Origin: Siccibacter colletis
GTDB taxonomy: Bacteria > Pseudomonadota > Gammaproteobacteria > Enterobacterales > Enterobacteriaceae
Length of the DNA stretch: 64,000 nt
Reading direction: 5' to 3'
Assembly (NCBI RefSeq): GCF_000696575.1
Contig: NZ_JMSQ01000039.1
Coordinates: 107,749 to 171,748 of the forward strand
The translations under genes and the position numbers were made by a program. Within the stretch, counting starts at the first letter, position 1, and each line of letters begins with the position of its first letter. Positions 30,660 to 40,360 of the stretch are shown here, one piece after another. Under the pieces are notes generated by a model, which saw only the letters and a program-made list of their open reading frames with translations, did not search any database and was not told the origin of the DNA.

Positions 30660-32327
30660 ATGAGTGAGGCAGAAGCCCGCCCGACTAACTTTATTCGTCA
30701 GATTATTGATGAAGACCTGTCCAGTGGTAAACACACCACAATTTGCACCCGTTTTCCGCCGGAGCCGAACGGCTACCTGCATATTGGTCATGCAAAATCG
30801 ATTTGCCTTAACTTCGGCATCGCCCAGGATTACCAGGGCCAGTGCAACCTGCGCTTTGACGACACCAACCCGGTAAAAGAAGATATCGAGTTCGTTGAGT
30901 CCATTAAAAATGACGTGCAGTGGCTGGGCTTCCACTGGTCAGGAGACGTGCGTTACTCCTCCAATTATTTCGACCAGCTGCACCAGTATGCGGTTGAGCT
31001 GATCACTAAAGGTCTGGCATATGTTGACGAACTGTCGCCGGACGAAATCCGCGAATACCGCGGCACGCTGACTGCGCCGGGTAAAAACAGCCCGTACCGC
31101 GACCGCAGCGTGGAAGAGAACCTGGCGCTGTTTGAAAAAATGCGTGCCGGCGAGTTTGCCGAAGGCAAAGCCTGCCTGCGTGCGAAAATCGACATGGCAT
31201 CACCGTTCATCGTGATGCGCGATCCGGTGCTGTACCGCATTAAATTCGCCGAGCATCATCAGACCGGCAACAAGTGGTGCATCTACCCGATGTACGACTT
31301 CACCCACTGCATTTCCGATGCGCTGGAAGGCATCACCCACTCGCTGTGTACCCTGGAGTTCCAGGATAACCGCCGCCTGTATGACTGGGTGCTGGATAAC
31401 ATCACGATTCCGGTGCATCCGCGCCAGTACGAGTTCTCGCGCCTGAATCTCGAATATACCGTCATGTCCAAGCGCAAGCTGAACCTGCTGGTAACCGATA
31501 ACCACGTTGAGGGTTGGGATGATCCGCGTATGCCGACCATCTCCGGTCTGCGTCGTCGCGGCTACACCGCAGCCTCCGTGCGTGAGTTCTGCAAACGCAT
31601 TGGCGTTACCAAGCAGGACAACACCGTTGAGATGGCCGCGCTGGAAGCCTGCATCCGCGAAGATCTCAATGAGAACGCTCCGCGCGCGATGGCGGTTATC
31701 GATCCGGTTAAGCTTGTGATCGAAAACTACCCGCAGGGCGAGACGGAAGTGGTCTCCATGCCGAACCATCCTAACAAGCCTGAGATGGGTACACGCGACG
31801 TGCCGTTCAGCGCTGAAATCTGGATCGATCGTGCCGATTTCCGTGAAGAAGCCAACAAGCAGTACAAGCGTCTGGTGCTGGGCAAAGAAGTGCGTCTGCG
31901 TAACGCCTACGTGATCAAAGCCGAGCGCGTTGAGAAAGATGCCGAAGGCAACATCACCACTATCTTCTGCTCTTACGATGCGGAGACGCTGAGTAAAGAT
32001 CCGGCTGATGGCCGCAAGGTGAAAGGCGTAATCCACTGGGTCAGCGCCACTCACGCGCTGCCGGTTGAAATTCGCCTGTACGATCGCCTGTTTAGCGTGC
32101 CAAACCCGGGTGCGGCAGAGGACTTCCTCTCCACCATTAATCCGGAATCGCTGGTCATCAAGCAGGGCTTCGCTGAGCCGAGCCTGAAAGCCGCTGAGCA
32201 GGGTGTTGCGTATCAGTTCGAGCGTGAAGGTTATTTCTGCCTCGACAGCCGCTATGCAACGGCTGATAAGCTGGTATTCAACCGCACCGTTGGTCTGCGT
32301 GACACCTGGGCGAAAGCTGGCGAATAA
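30660..32327 (+). CDS. glnS: Glutaminyl-tRNA synthetase
   Basis: 555 residues from the ATG at 30660 ([14 protein letters not shown]), preceded by GAGGAAG; an upstream in-frame ATG at 30570 would add 30 residues with no counterpart in the family and overlaps the promoter zone. Class I motifs are HIGHAKS (about residue 40) and the KMSKS equivalent VMSKRKL (about residue 268). It charges the tRNA-Gln species encoded at 21.3-21.7 kb. Monocistronic, with its own terminator. Confidence 0.98.
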   Translation: MSEAEARPTNFIRQIIDEDLSSGKHTTICTRFPPEPNGYLHIGHAKSICLNFGIAQDYQGQCNLRFDDTNPVKEDIEFVESIKNDVQWLGFHWSGDVRYSSNYFDQLHQYAVELITKGLAYVDELSPDEIREYRGTLTAPGKNSPYRDRSVEENLALFEKMRAGEFAEGKACLRAKIDMASPFIVMRDPVLYRIKFAEHHQTGNKWCIYPMYDFTHCISDALEGITHSLCTLEFQDNRRLYDWVLDNITIPVHPRQYEFSRLNLEYTVMSKRKLNLLVTDNHVEGWDDPRMPTISGLRRRGYTAASVREFCKRIGVTKQDNTVEMAALEACIREDLNENAPRAMAVIDPVKLVIENYPQGETEVVSMPNHPNKPEMGTRDVPFSAEIWIDRADFREEANKQYKRLVLGKEVRLRNAYVIKAERVEKDAEGNITTIFCSYDAETLSKDPADGRKVKGVIHWVSATHALPVEIRLYDRLFSVPNPGAAEDFLSTINPESLVIKQGFAEPSLKAAEQGVAYQFEREGYFCLDSRYATADKLVFNRTVGLRDTWAKAGE

Positions 32328-32342
32328 GTAGTGACTCGCATT

Positions 32343-32372
32343 AAAACGCCGCGCAATGCGGCGTTTTTTTTA
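32343..32372 (+). terminator. Terminator of glnS
   Basis: Stem AACGCCGC/GCGGCGTT with a five-base loop, followed by a run of eight or more T. Confidence 0.9.
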
Positions 32373-32400
32373 TCTTTATATCCGCGAGAGCCTGAAAATA

Positions 32401-32423
32401 TATTATTCGCCCCGCGAATTAAT
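32401..32423. promoter_or_regulatory. NagC operator, distal site of chiP
   Basis: A 23-bp dyad centred at 32412: ATTATTCGC, CCC, GCGAATTAAT. Near-perfect symmetry and NagC-like AT-rich ends. Confidence 0.65.
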
Positions 32424-32633
32424 GAACCCTCTGTCAAATTTAGCCGCATGCATTTTCCTCTCTGAATGTGTTTAAGCATCTTCATTTTTGTGAGTGAAAT
32501 CGCTTCCATCAGCGCCAGGCCACTGATTTATCGCTTTTTCAGTCGTCATTCCGTTTTTCCTGAAAGTTGTTACAAAATCAGAATAAATATGTGCACTTCG
32601 TCATAGTCCTGACAATCCTCAGGGAAAAGCATT

Positions 32634-32656
32634 GATAATTCGCGTCGCGAAAAATA
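32634..32656. promoter_or_regulatory. NagC operator, proximal site of chiP
   Basis: Dyad centred at 32645: AATTCGC, GTC, GCGAAAAATAA. It lies 233 bp from the distal site and upstream of the chiP leader. The 444-bp glnS-chiP gap otherwise holds the AT-rich chiP promoter region; the leader ends in GAGGAAC, the Shine-Dalgarno region that in E. coli is blocked by the ChiX small RNA. Confidence 0.65.
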
Positions 32657-32771
32657 AGCTGGATCTGGCAATGGCGAGCCCGAGATATATGCCGTCGCCT
32701 TTTGCTTTTTTATTTTTATCGTCGGGGCGTTTGCGTCCGGGCAATATTATTTGTCAAAGAGGAACTTCATC

Positions 32772-34181
32772 ATGCGCGCGTTTGCTGACAAACGTAGTGC
32801 GCTCGCGTTAGCTATTGCTGGCGCTACTGCGCTCACCGGTTTTATTCCTGCGTCTGCGGCACACGCCGCTGGATTTATTGAGGATTCAACGCTCACTGGC
32901 GGTATCTATTACTGGCAGCGCGAGCGCGATCGCAAAGACGTTACCGACGACGATAAATATAAAACCAACCTCTCTCACGCCACCTGGAATGCCAACCTTG
33001 ATTTTCAGTCCGGCTATATTGCAGATATGTTCGGCCTTGATGTGGCAGCCTTTACGGCAATAGAAATGGCGGAAAACGGCGACAGCGCGCACCCGAATGA
33101 AATCGCTTTCTCCGCCAGCAATAAAGCCTACGACGAGGACTGGTCCGGCGATAAAAGCGGCATCAGCCTGTATAAAGCCGCGGCGAAATTTAAATATGGT
33201 CCCGTCTGGGCGCGTGCCGGATATATTCAACCGACCGGACAGACGCTGCTGGCACCGCACTGGAGTTTTATGCCAGGTACGTATCAGGGGGCGGAGGCTG
33301 GCGCGAATTATGATTATGGCGAGGCAGGCGCATTAAGTTTCTCATATATGTGGACCAACAAATATAAAGCCCCGTGGCATACCGAAATGGACGGCTTTTA
33401 TCAAAACGACCGCGCAACTAAAGTCGATTATCTGCACTCCCTCGGCGCGAAATACGATTTTAAAAACGATCTGGTACTCGAAGCCGCATTTGGTCAGGCC
33501 GAAGGATTTGTCGATCAATATTTCGCGAAAGGCAGTTACAAACTTCCGGTCGCCGGCAGTCCGCTCTCCACCAGTTACCAGTTTTATGGTGCCCGCGATA
33601 AAGCTGAAAATGCCACCCTCAATGATATCTACGACGGCACCGCCTGGCTGCAGGCGCTCACCTTCGGGTACAAGATTGGCCAGGTCGATTTACGCCTCGA
33701 AGGCACGATGGTGAAAGCCGAGGGGCAGCAGGGCTACTTTCTCCAGCGTATGACCCCGACCTATGCCTCCTCCAACGGACGACTCGACATCTGGTGGGAC
33801 AACCGCTCGGACTTCAACGCCAACGGTGAAAAAGCGCTGTTCTTTGGCGCGATGTACGATCTCAGCAACTGGGATCTGGCGGGCTGGGCGGTAGGGGCGT
33901 CTTATGCTTACGCCTGGGACGCTAAACCCGCCAGCTGGGCGCTGGACGGCAACGGTGAACGCCAGTCCATCGCCAGCAATAACATCAAAGAATCCGCTTA
34001 CAGCCTCGATGCGTCATACACCGTGCAGGACGGACGCGCTAAGGGCACGCTATTTAAGCTGCACTTCACCGAGTACGACAACCACTCCGACATTCCCAGC
34101 TACGGCGGGGGCTACGGCAATATCTTTCAGGACGAGCGCGACGTGAAGTTTATGGTTATCGCGCCCTTTACCCTTCTCTGA
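32772..34181 (+). CDS. chiP: ChiP, chitooligosaccharide outer-membrane porin
   Basis: 469 residues from the ATG at 32772 ([14 protein letters not shown]), spaced 8 bases after AGAGGAA; the in-frame start at 32751 lies ahead of the Shine-Dalgarno and is rejected. It has a signal peptide of about 28 residues ending HAA or AHA, then an OprD-family 16-strand barrel ending in an aromatic-rich strand ([10 protein letters not shown]). It admits chitobiose and longer oligomers. Downstream lies a chitobiase gene instead of the chiQ lipoprotein gene found in E. coli. Confidence 0.95.
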   Translation: MRAFADKRSALALAIAGATALTGFIPASAAHAAGFIEDSTLTGGIYYWQRERDRKDVTDDDKYKTNLSHATWNANLDFQSGYIADMFGLDVAAFTAIEMAENGDSAHPNEIAFSASNKAYDEDWSGDKSGISLYKAAAKFKYGPVWARAGYIQPTGQTLLAPHWSFMPGTYQGAEAGANYDYGEAGALSFSYMWTNKYKAPWHTEMDGFYQNDRATKVDYLHSLGAKYDFKNDLVLEAAFGQAEGFVDQYFAKGSYKLPVAGSPLSTSYQFYGARDKAENATLNDIYDGTAWLQALTFGYKIGQVDLRLEGTMVKAEGQQGYFLQRMTPTYASSNGRLDIWWDNRSDFNANGEKALFFGAMYDLSNWDLAGWAVGASYAYAWDAKPASWALDGNGERQSIASNNIKESAYSLDASYTVQDGRAKGTLFKLHFTEYDNHSDIPSYGGGYGNIFQDERDVKFMVIAPFTLL

Positions 34182-34237
34182 CTGACCCGGCGCGGCCGCC
34201 GGTTGCGCCAGTACGCTCTCATTTTAAGGACAACCGT

Positions 34238-36892
34238 ATGAAACGATGCAATCTGAGTGTGATCGCCACAGCGCTGCTGGGCGTATTTAGCGGGACGGCG
34301 CTGGCAGACCAGGCCACCGTAGACCGCATCAGCCACTTCGGGCTGAATTATGCCGTCAAGGATAATCAGGCGGCGCTGCACGGTGTGGACTGCGCGCAGC
34401 TTGGTGCAGACTGGGCGTCGTGCAACAAAGCGGTGATCGCGCTGACCAACCACGGCGATGCGGTGACCAGTAAAGACTGGGTCATCTGGTTCCACAGCAT
34501 TCGTCAGATCCTGCGCGTCGATAATCCGCAGTTTAAAGTTACCCACGTGATGGGCGATCTGCACAAGCTTGAGCCGACCGACGCCTTCACCGGCTTTCCG
34601 GCCGGGGAGAAGGTTGAGATCCCGATTGTTAATGAGTACTGGCAGCTGTTTGTCACTGACGTGCTGCCACGCTGGTACGTGACCGCCGACGGCGCTTCGC
34701 CGAAAACCATTGCCAGTACCGATACCGAAGATCTGACCCAGTTTGTCACGCCGCTCGGCGAGCAGTGGAAACGCACGGCGGAGGATAACAATATCCTGAT
34801 GACCGCCGAGGCGCGCTTTGAGAAAAACAGCGATGTGAAGATGCTCAACGCGCCAGCGCTGCGCGGCCAGATTGTGCCGACCCCGCTGGAGGTGAAAGTG
34901 CAGGGCCAGGATATCGATCTCAGCGGCGGCGTGAAGCCTGACCTTACGGCGCTGAAAGCGAACAGCCAGCAGGCACTGATGCAGCGCTTCAGCCAGCTTG
35001 GCGTCAATACCGGCGGGGCATACCCGGTGCGCGCGCAGATTGATAAAGCCGCGTTTAGCGGTGCGGCGGCAGTGCCAGGGGCGTACCGGTTGACCATCGA
35101 TAAAAATGAGGCCGTGATTACCGGTCTTGACGAGGCGGGGGCGTTCTACGGCGTGCAGTCGCTGCTGTCGCTGATCCCGGCAAGCGGAGAACAAAAAATC
35201 GCCGCGCTGGAAGCCAGCGATGCGCCACGCTTTGCGTACCGGGGGATTCATCTTGATGTCGGGCGCAATTTCCACACTAAAGCGGCGGTACTGCGCCTGC
35301 TCGACCAGATGGCGGCGTACAAGCTGAATAAATTCCACTTCCACCTTAGCGATGATGAAGGCTGGCGCATTGAGATCCCCGGCCTGCCGGAGCTGACCGA
35401 CATCGGCAGCAAGCGCTGTCACGATCCGAGTGAGAGAACCTGCCTGCTGCCGCAGCTTGGCTCCGGCCCCGACAGCAATAACAACGGCAGCGGGTTCTTT
35501 ACCCGAGCGGACTACATAGAGATCGTGAAATTCGCCGCCGCGCGTCACATTGAGGTGATCCCGGAGATCGATATGCCAGCCCATGCCCGCGCGGCGACTA
35601 TCGCGATGGAAGCGCGCTACGATCGGTTGATGAAGGCAGGGGATGAAAAAGCGGCCAGTGAATTCCGCCTGCTCGATCCCACCGACACCTCCAACACCAC
35701 CGGCGTGCAGTACTACAACCGCACCGGGTATCTCAATCCGTGCCTCGATGCGTCGCGCCGCTTCGTCGATAAGGTGATCGGCGAAATGCAGCAGATGCAC
35801 CGCGAGGCAGGTCAGCCGCTAACCACCTGGCATTTCGGCGGCGACGAAGCGAAAAATATCTACCTCGGTACCGGTTACACCGACCAGGCGAAGCCGGAAG
35901 CCGGCAAGGGCATTATCGACCAGAGCAAACAGGACAAACCCTGGGCGAAATCTGCCGCCTGTCAGGCGATGGTGAAAGCCGGCAAAGTGGCCGATGTGGA
36001 TCATCTCTCCAGCTATTTTGGCGTCGAGGTGAGCAAGCTGGTTAATGCCCACGGTATTGAGGCGATGCAGGCCTGGCAGGATGGGTTGAAAGACGCCAGA
36101 GATGCCAGCGCTTTCGCCACCAAAGCGGTCAACGTTAACTTCTGGGATACGCTCTACTGGGGCGGCTTCGACAGCGCCAGCGACTGGGCGAACAAAGACT
36201 TCCGGGTAGTGATTTCTAACCCGGATTACGTCTACCTTGATTTCCCGAATGAGGTGCATCCGCAGGAGAGCGGCTATTACTGGGGCACGCGCTTCAGCGA
36301 TGAACGTAAAATCTTCAGTTTCGCCCCGGACAACCTGCCGCAAAACGCGGAAACCTCTGTGGATCGCGACGGCAATGCGTTCACGGCGAAATCCGATAAA
36401 CCCTGGCCTGGCGCGTATGGCCTCTCTGCGCAGCTGTGGAGCGAAGTGGTGCGCACCGACCAGCAGATGGAGTACATGATCTATCCCCGTCTGATCGCGG
36501 TGGCAGAACGTGCCTGGCATCGCGCCGGATGGGAGCAGGACTATCAGCAGGGGCGTGAGTATAAGGGCGGCGAGACGCATCAGGTGGATGTGAAAGCGCT
36601 GCATAATGACTGGGTGCGCTTTGCCAGTCTGGTGGGCAGCCGCGAGCTGGCTAAGCTCGATAAAGCGGGCGTGCAGTACCGTCTGCCGGTACCGGGAGCG
36701 CGTATCGTTAACGGCGTGCTGGACGCCAACGTCAGCCTGCCTGGCGTGACGCTGGAGTACTCGCGCGACACCGGTAAAACCTGGCAGCGCTATGATGATA
36801 AGCAGCGCCCGGCGGTGAGCGGGGAGGTGCAGGTACGGAGCGTCAGCGCGGACGGCAAGCGTTTCAGCCGCGTCGACAGCGTTAAAGGCTAA
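34238..36892 (+). CDS. chb: GH20 beta-N-acetylhexosaminidase (chitobiase)
   Basis: 884 residues. A signal peptide (residues 1-23, cut after GTALA), the CHB_HEX N-terminal carbohydrate-binding domain (about 30-190), the GH20b domain, the GH20 barrel (about 335-770) with catalytic Asp536-Glu537 in WHFGGDEAKN, and a C-terminal Ig-like domain. Size and order match Serratia chitobiase. It hydrolyses chitobiose to GlcNAc in the periplasm, which NagE can then take up. It lies 57 bp after chiP and is probably co-transcribed under NagC; Serratia has a comparable chiP-ctb arrangement. Confidence 0.95.
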   Translation: MKRCNLSVIATALLGVFSGTALADQATVDRISHFGLNYAVKDNQAALHGVDCAQLGADWASCNKAVIALTNHGDAVTSKDWVIWFHSIRQILRVDNPQFKVTHVMGDLHKLEPTDAFTGFPAGEKVEIPIVNEYWQLFVTDVLPRWYVTADGASPKTIASTDTEDLTQFVTPLGEQWKRTAEDNNILMTAEARFEKNSDVKMLNAPALRGQIVPTPLEVKVQGQDIDLSGGVKPDLTALKANSQQALMQRFSQLGVNTGGAYPVRAQIDKAAFSGAAAVPGAYRLTIDKNEAVITGLDEAGAFYGVQSLLSLIPASGEQKIAALEASDAPRFAYRGIHLDVGRNFHTKAAVLRLLDQMAAYKLNKFHFHLSDDEGWRIEIPGLPELTDIGSKRCHDPSERTCLLPQLGSGPDSNNNGSGFFTRADYIEIVKFAAARHIEVIPEIDMPAHARAATIAMEARYDRLMKAGDEKAASEFRLLDPTDTSNTTGVQYYNRTGYLNPCLDASRRFVDKVIGEMQQMHREAGQPLTTWHFGGDEAKNIYLGTGYTDQAKPEAGKGIIDQSKQDKPWAKSAACQAMVKAGKVADVDHLSSYFGVEVSKLVNAHGIEAMQAWQDGLKDARDASAFATKAVNVNFWDTLYWGGFDSASDWANKDFRVVISNPDYVYLDFPNEVHPQESGYYWGTRFSDERKIFSFAPDNLPQNAETSVDRDGNAFTAKSDKPWPGAYGLSAQLWSEVVRTDQQMEYMIYPRLIAVAERAWHRAGWEQDYQQGREYKGGETHQVDVKALHNDWVRFASLVGSRELAKLDKAGVQYRLPVPGARIVNGVLDANVSLPGVTLEYSRDTGKTWQRYDDKQRPAVSGEVQVRSVSADGKRFSRVDSVKG

Positions 36893-36908
36893 GCGTTATC
36901 TGCCACAG

Positions 36909-36932
36909 GCCAGCCTGCGGGCTGGCTTTTTT
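36909..36932 (+). terminator. Terminator of chiP-chb
   Basis: A 7-bp stem GCCAGCC/GGCTGGC followed by six T. Confidence 0.88.
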
Positions 36933-36943
36933 AGCGACAGGCA

Positions 36944-36969
36944 TAAAAAAACCGGCATCTGCCGGTTTT
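36944..36969 (-). terminator. Terminator of fur
   Basis: Minus-strand stem AAACCGGC/GCCGGTTT with a four-base loop and a downstream U-run, 12 bp past the fur stop and back to back with the chb terminator. Confidence 0.88.
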
Positions 36970-36980
36970 CTCGTTGCGAT

Positions 36981-37433
36981 TTATTTTTCGCTGATTTCGT
37001 GCGCGTTATCTTCTTCGCGGCAGTCGCCTTCGGCGCAGTGGCCGTAGAGGTAGAGACTGTGGTTAGTCAGGCGAATGCCGTGACGGGTGGCGATTTCACG
37101 CTGGCGCTGCTCGATAGAGTCATCGCTGAATTCGATAACCTTGCCGCAGTCGAGGCAGATCAGGTGATCGTGGTGATGCTGCTGCGTCAGTTCGAATACG
37201 GACTTGCCGCCTTCGAAGTTGTGGCGCGTTACGATGCCGGCGTCGTCGAACTGGTTAAGTACGCGATAGACGGTCGCCAGACCAATTTCTTCGCCCATGT
37301 CGATCAGACGCTTATAAAGTTCTTCCGCGCTGACATGATGGTTATCTGGACCCTGTAACACTTCGAGGATTTTTAATCGAGGAAGCGTGACTTTCAGGCC
37401 AGCCTTCTTTAATGCGGTATTGTTGTCAGTCAT
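36981..37433 (-). CDS. fur: Fur, ferric uptake regulator
   Basis: 150 residues. N-terminal winged helix DNA-binding domain and C-terminal dimerisation domain with the metal-binding HHHDHLICLDCGK segment (about residues 87-98) and a second Cys pair (CAEGDC). It represses iron-uptake genes when bound to Fe(II). The ATG overlaps the stop of the leader ORF uof, so translation is likely coupled to it; the promoter carries a Fur-box-like sequence (37501-37519) consistent with autoregulation. Confidence 0.98.
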   Translation of the reverse strand: MTDNNTALKKAGLKVTLPRLKILEVLQGPDNHHVSAEELYKRLIDMGEEIGLATVYRVLNQFDDAGIVTRHNFEGGKSVFELTQQHHHDHLICLDCGKVIEFSDDSIEQRQREIATRHGIRLTNHSLYLYGHCAEGDCREEDNAHEISEK

Positions 37434-37515
37434 GCGGAATCTGTCCTGTTGCTTTGCGATTCGCTCCGGTAAACGAAGCAGAATAACCGGATATCTTGTG
37501 TTGAATGCGACTCAT
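37426..37515 (-). CDS. uof: Uof, leader peptide upstream of fur
   Basis: 29 residues starting MSRIQHKISGY and ending TGQIPHD, with its TGA overlapping the first 8 bases of fur. The C-terminal TGQIPHD matches the end of E. coli Uof (28 residues) as I recall it, while the middle diverges. In E. coli, translation of uof is coupled to fur and is the point where RyhB acts. As in E. coli, the ATG lies inside the Fur-box/-10 region, so only transcripts starting further upstream can be translated from this codon. Confidence 0.75.
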   Translation of the reverse strand: MSRIQHKISGYSASFTGANRKATGQIPHD

Positions 37516-37519
37516 TATA
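37501..37519 (-). promoter_or_regulatory. Fur-box-like site and -10 element of fur
   Basis: Minus-strand TATAATGAGTCGCATTCAA resembles the 19-bp Fur box and includes a perfect TATAAT. It is shared with the start codon of uof. Confidence 0.6.
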
Positions 37520-37690
37520 GAACTGCCTGAGTTAAATGAAAATCGCAAGTACCAATCCGAAAGTGTGCTTAAAAACCGGAATGGCGCCACAATTAATAGG
37601 GGTTTCACTCGGTTAACCAGGAGGACATTGTACAGAGTTGAATGGGAAAGTTACAAACTTGTAGCAATTATTTTTATTGGTTTTATCTAT

Positions 37691-37722
37691 CAAAACGGCG
37701 CAAATCAGCGATTTACGCCGTT
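37691..37722 (-). terminator. Probable terminator of fldA
   Basis: A long stem with one internal mismatch (AACGGCG-AAATC with GATTT-CGCCGTT), followed on the minus strand by TTTTGATAG, 6 bp after the fldA stop. The weak U-tract may allow read-through towards uof-fur. Confidence 0.7.
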
Positions 37723-37728
37723 CAAAAA

Positions 37729-38259
37729 TCAGGCGTTGATGATGTCCTGCAGATGCAGTTCCTCAGAAACCTGTTTAACCCATTTCTCGACGCGCTCAGC
37801 GGTCAGTTCAGGCTGGCGATCTTCATCGATGGCGAGGCCAACAAAGTGATCGTCATCTGCCAGTCCTTTGGACGCTTCAAAGTGGTAACCCGCCGTTGGC
37901 CAGTGGCCGACGATGGTTGCGCCACGCGGTTCGATGATGTCGCGGATGGTGCCCAGCGCATCGCAGAAGTATTCCGCATAATCTTCCTGGTCGCCGCAGC
38001 CAAACAGCGCTACCAGCTTGCCGTTGAAGTCGACTTCTTCAAGCGTCGGGAAGAAATCATCCCAGTCGCACTGCGCTTCGCCGTAGTACCAGGTCGGAAT
38101 GCCCAGCAGCAGGATGTCGAACGCTTCCAGATCTTCTTTGCTGCTTTTAGCAATGTCATGCACCTCAGCAACATCTTTACCAATCTGTTTTTGAATGGTT
38201 TTTGCGATATTTTCGGTATTGCCGGTGTCGCTGCCGAAGAAAATGCCTACGATTGCCAT
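37729..38259 (-). CDS. fldA: Flavodoxin 1
   Basis: 176 residues, the E. coli length. The FMN phosphate-binding loop [11 protein letters not shown] lies at residues 9-19, and isoalloxazine-flanking segments ([13 protein letters not shown] and the [12 protein letters not shown] loop) are conserved. It is the electron donor to IspG/IspH, pyruvate formate-lyase activase and biotin synthase. It lies upstream of fur, the conserved enterobacterial arrangement. Confidence 0.98.
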   Translation of the reverse strand: MAIVGIFFGSDTGNTENIAKTIQKQIGKDVAEVHDIAKSSKEDLEAFDILLLGIPTWYYGEAQCDWDDFFPTLEEVDFNGKLVALFGCGDQEDYAEYFCDALGTIRDIIEPRGATIVGHWPTAGYHFEASKGLADDDHFVGLAIDEDRQPELTAERVEKWVKQVSEELHLQDIINA

Positions 38260-38413
38260 GAGTTAAATAACCTCTTGAAACTAAATAGTATGGTAGCGGC
38301 AAAATGCCCACAGATAACGGCAATCATAGCAGAACAGAGAAGAGTGCGGAAACCGCTATCATACCGGTGTGCACAGACTGCAACATGACGATGCTTTTTT
38401 CGCCGGGGCGTTG

Positions 38414-38695
38414 TTAAGGTTTGAGGGTGTTGAGCTGGGCGAGCAGCATCTCTTCGATAAGCTCGCTACGGCTGATGTCACGCGCCTGGGCCAGTTGATT
38501 GAGGGCGTCTACCGCCTCTTCGTTGAGTTTCAGCTCGACGCGCTTAAGCCCGCGAACTTTGTCGCGCTTCAGCTGGTTGCGTTTATTGATGCGCAGCTGC
38601 TCATCACGCGTCAGGGGGTTCGTCTTCGGGCGACCGGGGCGACGCTCGTGCGCGAACAGATCAAGTGTCGTACGATCGGTTTGTTCTTTTGCCAT
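38414..38695 (-). CDS. ybfE: YbfE, small basic LexA-regulon-type protein
   Basis: 93 residues, highly charged. An N-terminal basic stretch (HERRPGRPKTNPLTRDEQ) is followed by a helix pair that resembles a ribbon-helix-helix DNA-binding fold (VELKLNEEAVDALNQLAQ, then SRSELIEEMLLAQ). The E. coli orthologue is reported as SOS-inducible; I did not find a clear CTGT-N8-ACAG box in the upstream 75 bp. No strong Shine-Dalgarno is visible. It lies between fldA and ybfF. Confidence 0.9.
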   Translation of the reverse strand: MAKEQTDRTTLDLFAHERRPGRPKTNPLTRDEQLRINKRNQLKRDKVRGLKRVELKLNEEAVDALNQLAQARDISRSELIEEMLLAQLNTLKP

Positions 38696-38824
38696 GATAG
38701 AAATTTGAGACAGGAGAAACAGGCTGCCCGGTTGCGTCGGGGCGTATTAACAGCGCGCCATCATACATGAGGGCGTCGCGCGCGCCAACGCGTTAACGCC
38801 CCGGAGTGGCTGGTCGGTCTGTTT

Positions 38825-39601
38825 TTAGTCAGTTATTTCAACATTCAGGAAGCGGCGAATGGCGCGCAGCACTGCCTGCGGCTTCTCGGCGTGGACCCAG
38901 TGACCCGCCCCGGCGATGACGTGCGCCCGCGCCTGGGGGAACTGCGCCAGCAGCGCCTCGCGATGGCTCTCGGTCACGTAAGGGGAATTTCCGCCGCGGA
39001 TAAACAGCGCCGGGTGCGGCCAGGCCGGCACCGCTTCCCAGCCGATGATGTGATGATACTGATCCCACAGGGCCGGGACGTTAAAGCGCCATTCACCGTT
39101 GGCGAACGACTTCAGCAGAAACTGGATCACGCCCTCTTCGGCGATGTGCGTGCGCATCACGTCTGCCGCCGCCGTCCGGCTGGTCGCCCCGGCGTCGGTG
39201 ACCGCATTGATCGCCGCGAAAATCTCGTCGTGACGGCGCACGTCGTAGCTGACCGGCGCGATGTCGATCGCCACCAGATTCGCAATGCGCTCCGGCGCGA
39301 GGGCGCTGACGGCCATTACCGCTTTGCCGCCCATCGAATGGCCAATCAGGGTCACCTTATCCAGCCCCTGTTCGTCCAGGGTATCGACCAGGTCCTGCGC
39401 CATCGCCGGGTAGGTCATCTCGTCTGCTCGCGGAGAAAGGCCATGATTTCGCATATCCACCGACAGCACATCGTGATCCGCCACCAGGCCGCGCGCCAGC
39501 ACGCCGAGGTTGTCCAGGCTGCCAAACAGCCCGTGAACCAGCACGATGGGAGAATTGTTGTTCGGTTGTTGCGCAGATTGCGCTCGGCTGTTCAATTTCA
39601 T
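38825..39601 (-). CDS. ybfF: YbfF, alpha/beta-hydrolase esterase
   Basis: 258 residues. Oxyanion segment VLVHGLFGSLDNLG, nucleophile elbow GHSMGGKA (Ser near residue 93), and the catalytic His in AGAGHWVHAEKP near the C-terminus. E. coli YbfF hydrolyses medium- and long-chain acyl esters, including palmitoyl-CoA, in vitro; the physiological substrate is uncertain. Divergent from seqA. Confidence 0.95.
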   Translation of the reverse strand: MKLNSRAQSAQQPNNNSPIVLVHGLFGSLDNLGVLARGLVADHDVLSVDMRNHGLSPRADEMTYPAMAQDLVDTLDEQGLDKVTLIGHSMGGKAVMAVSALAPERIANLVAIDIAPVSYDVRRHDEIFAAINAVTDAGATSRTAAADVMRTHIAEEGVIQFLLKSFANGEWRFNVPALWDQYHHIIGWEAVPAWPHPALFIRGGNSPYVTESHREALLAQFPQARAHVIAGAGHWVHAEKPQAVLRAIRRFLNVEITD

Positions 39602-39737
39602 GGCAAAGTTCTTTTTTTGTGTCCGTAAGGATAGGGTATCATGTTGACCATTCTGCCGCCCGGCCGCAAGATTCCAGTTTAATCTGACTTTTGCCGCCTT
39701 CCTGGTTTGACGCTATTCGCTGTTGGGTTTTTGCTTC

Positions 39738-39743
39738 TATAAT
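39738..39743 (+). promoter_or_regulatory. -10 element of the seqA promoter
   Basis: A perfect TATAAT about 50 bp ahead of the seqA ATG; the -35 position (near ATTCGC) is weak. Confidence 0.5.
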
Positions 39744-39793
39744 CCCAACGTCCCAACGACTTGTATTCAGAGAAGATATTGCACTGGATGAAG

Positions 39794-40336
39794 ATGAAAA
39801 CGATTGAAGTTGATGACGACCTTTACCGCTATATTGCCAGCCACACGCAGCATATTGGTGAGAGCGCGTCGGACATTTTACGGCGCATGCTGAAAGTTGC
39901 CGCCTCCCGTGACGCCGCGGCCCCGGCTACCGTTGCACCCGCCGTTGCGGTGGCTGCCACCGAGCAGAAGCCGGTCAGCCCGGTCAAAGATCGCGTGCGG
40001 GCGATGCGTGAGCTGCTGCTGTCGGACGATTACGCCGAGCAGCGCAAAGCCGTCAATCGTTTCATGCTGGTTCTGTCTACACTCTACTCATTGGATGCCT
40101 CCGCGTTTGCCGCCGCCACCGACTCGCTTCATGGCCGCACCCGTGTCTATTTCGCCGGGGATGAGCAAACGCTGTTGCACAGCGGTAATCAGACTAAGCC
40201 CAAACACGTTCCCGGTACGCCGTACTGGGTGATCACCAATACCAACACGGAGCGCAAGCGCAGCATGATCGAACACATCATGCAGGCCATGCAGTTCCCG
40301 GCGGAATTGACTGAAAAGGTTTGCGGCACCATTTAA
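39794..40336 (+). CDS. seqA: SeqA, replication-initiation sequestration protein
   Basis: 180 residues from the ATG at 39794 (MKTIEVDDDLYRYIASH); upstream in-frame starts at 39761 and 39788 are rejected because the family begins at MKTI. The N-terminal oligomerisation domain (about residues 1-35) is joined by an Ala/Pro/Val-rich linker to the DNA-binding domain (about 65-180, including SLHGRTRVYF and NQTKPKHVPGTPYWV). It binds hemimethylated GATC sites and sequesters oriC. Only 24 bp separate it from pgm, so the two are co-transcribed. Confidence 0.97.
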   Translation: MKTIEVDDDLYRYIASHTQHIGESASDILRRMLKVAASRDAAAPATVAPAVAVAATEQKPVSPVKDRVRAMRELLLSDDYAEQRKAVNRFMLVLSTLYSLDASAFAAATDSLHGRTRVYFAGDEQTLLHSGNQTKPKHVPGTPYWVITNTNTERKRSMIEHIMQAMQFPAELTEKVCGTI

Positions 40337-40360
40337 CTCTTGCGTCAAAAGGATCAGGCA

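Noticed and set aside
34127..35800. 557-codon minus-strand open frame antisense to the chitobiase gene
   Set aside because: The GH20 protein is full length with all catalytic residues; the antisense frame is a by-product of codon bias.
38696..38770. LexA box upstream of ybfE
   Set aside because: CTGTTTCTCCTGTC was considered, but it does not fit CTGT-N8-ACAG.
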